Virus record (IMG/VR): IMGVR_UViG_3300042385_000662
Span: 1 to 23,049 of that record
Direction: 5' to 3' (one strand)
Source: a virus
DNA: 23,049 nt
The notes beneath the pieces are model-generated. The model made no database searches, was not told the origin of the DNA, and was given only the letters and a program-made list of their open reading frames with translations. Shown piece by piece: positions 22,364 through 23,049 of the stretch (position 1 is its first letter; the number at the start of each line of letters is the position of its first letter). Both the position numbers and the translations under genes were made by a program.

Positions 22364-22840
22364 ATGGGTAATAACAAACAAAGAAATTATAAAGAACTAG
22401 ACCAAGACTGGACACCACATCCCGGTCAAAAACGCTTTGCCAGAGTTAAACGTATCATGGCTACAACCGACACAAGACATATCAACAAAATGAGAAACAT
22501 GGACTCAATACCTGAAGTACTACCACCTAACAACATGAGTAAGATATTTGGGTTAGATGACAACAACAAGTTTAAACTGATAGGTTATCAATGTCGTGAT
22601 TGCGGCAAATCTATGAGCAATCAAACGGTAGCAATAGAACATCCGTTAATTTGCAATGAAGTAATAAAGATAAATAAACTAGAGGAGAAACACAATATGC
22701 CTATACACAAAACAGAAAAAGGATACTATTGGGGAACTAAAGGTCCTTATACTACTAAAGAAAAAGCAGAACAAGTACAACGTGCAGCATATGCAACTGG
22801 ATACAAAGAAAAACAAACAGAAACAAAAAAGAAAGATTAA
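22364..22840 (+). CDS. Hypothetical protein with a possible half zinc-ribbon and a C-terminal YYWGxKGPY module
   Basis: 158 residues. The first 70 residues are basic and low in structure (MGNNKQRNYKELDQDW). A YQCRDCGKSMS segment near residue 75-85 with a later cysteine (ICNEV, about 97) and a histidine could bind a metal. The last 45 residues (GYYWGTKGPYTTKEKAEQ, then RAAYATGYKE) form a small domain of the kind found as separate short proteins in phages. A GATAAATA motif, a strong AGAGGAG site and an in-frame ATG at 22697 lie just before that domain. The start at 22364 has no visible ribosome site. TAGTG-A-CACTA (22329-22339) is a palindrome upstream that may be regulatory. Confidence 0.55.
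   Translation: MGNNKQRNYKELDQDWTPHPGQKRFARVKRIMATTDTRHINKMRNMDSIPEVLPPNNMSKIFGLDDNNKFKLIGYQCRDCGKSMSNQTVAIEHPLICNEVIKINKLEEKHNMPIHKTEKGYYWGTKGPYTTKEKAEQVQRAAYATGYKEKQTETKKKD
22669..22676 (+). promoter_or_regulatory. T4-late-like promoter motif GATAAATA inside the 158-aa gene
   Basis: The only copy of the motif that lies well inside a gene. It sits 20 bases before the in-frame ATG at 22697, whose ribosome site follows directly, so it could drive the nested product. Confidence 0.35.
22697..22840 (+). CDS. Probable nested small protein (internal in-frame start)
   Basis: ATG at 22697 is codon 112 of the 158-residue frame and is preceded by AGAGGAG (22681-22687) with a 9-base spacer, a better ribosome site than that of the full-length start. 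The resulting 47-residue product (MPIHKTEKGYYWGTKGPY and so on) covers exactly the C-terminal module. Both products may be made, or the upstream part may be a separate gene fused in frame. Not proven. Confidence 0.45.
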   Translation: MPIHKTEKGYYWGTKGPYTTKEKAEQVQRAAYATGYKEKQTETKKKD

Positions 22841-22843
22841 CAA

Positions 22844-23049
22844 ATGAATTATAAACTAGTTAAAGGTCCAGACAACATCACATGGGTTTCAATAGAACCA
22901 TTACGTGATGATGTGTTAGACAGTTTAGTTAAACTTGAACAAGTGAACATTGAAGGATTAAGCACAATAGATAAAGATATTATGAATTTTAATATCTTGG
23001 GAATGAAAGCAATTGCTACATTCTTAAACAGTTTAGTACAGGAGTCAGA
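22844..23049 (+). CDS. Hypothetical protein (N-terminal part, runs off the window)
   Basis: ATG at 22844, three bases after the previous stop, open to the right edge (68 residues). The sequence MNYKLVKGPDNITWVSIEPL followed by DDVLDSLVKLEQVNIEGL and a helix with MKAIATFLNSLVQES is a small alpha-beta protein of unknown function. The complete gene cannot be assessed. Confidence 0.5.
   Translation, partial: MNYKLVKGPDNITWVSIEPLRDDVLDSLVKLEQVNIEGLSTIDKDIMNFNILGMKAIATFLNSLVQES

Noticed and set aside
1-23049. CRISPR array or tRNA genes
   Set aside because: No regularly spaced direct repeats with unique spacers were seen, and I found no tRNA-like T-loop motif or cloverleaf in the intergenic regions.

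Overview
The window is an internal piece of a tailed double-stranded DNA bacteriophage genome (Caudoviricetes), AT-rich and gene-dense with many TAATG or ATGA gene junctions. Between the tape measure protein and the fibre genes there is no sheath or contractile-baseplate wedge gene, and the order tape measure, distal tail, hub, J-like tip protein resembles the long non-contractile tails of siphophages. The host cannot be named. Consensus-like sigma70 promoters suggest an ordinary bacterial host RNA polymerase for part of the cycle, and the fibre domain families are ones common in aquatic phages.

Layout. (1) 1-7517: tail tip module on the + strand: the end of a gp10-like tail completion protein, an 837-aa tape measure protein, a distal-tail-like protein, a 59-aa four-cysteine protein, a small hub protein and an 1116-aa tip protein ending in an Asp-box beta-propeller. 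(2) 7544-18663: an unusually long adhesin locus. Two Ig-like adaptor proteins precede repetitive fibre shafts. Three times a shaft gene ending in a conserved cap is joined by a 1-base TAATG overlap to a tip gene (beta-propeller, one LamG-like lectin, three LamG-like lectins). (3) 18671-18892: a small membrane/coiled-coil protein, then a 140-base intergenic region with two long-armed hairpins. (4) 19040-20160: a minus-strand cluster of four small genes (a paralogous pair, a cysteine-rich lipoprotein, a membrane protein), transcribed from a strong sigma70-type promoter that is divergent from the promoter of a 69-aa gene. (5) 20604-21258: about 650 bases without a credible protein gene but packed with perfect inverted repeats, read here as a large structured noncoding RNA. 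(6) 21330-23049: small + strand genes of unknown function, including one 53-aa gene and one probable nested in-frame start.

Two regulatory signals recur. TTGACA-N17-TATACT and TTGACA-N17-TACTAT form a divergent early-type pair at 20270-20391. A T4-late-like ATAAATA core (mostly GATAAATA) occurs six times on the two strands; each copy lies at a gene boundary or just ahead of a start codon, and two of them begin the intergenic structured RNAs. The most interesting candidates are the large RNA at 20604-21258, its smaller counterpart at 18888-19040, and the tandem shaft-plus-tip adhesin pairs.
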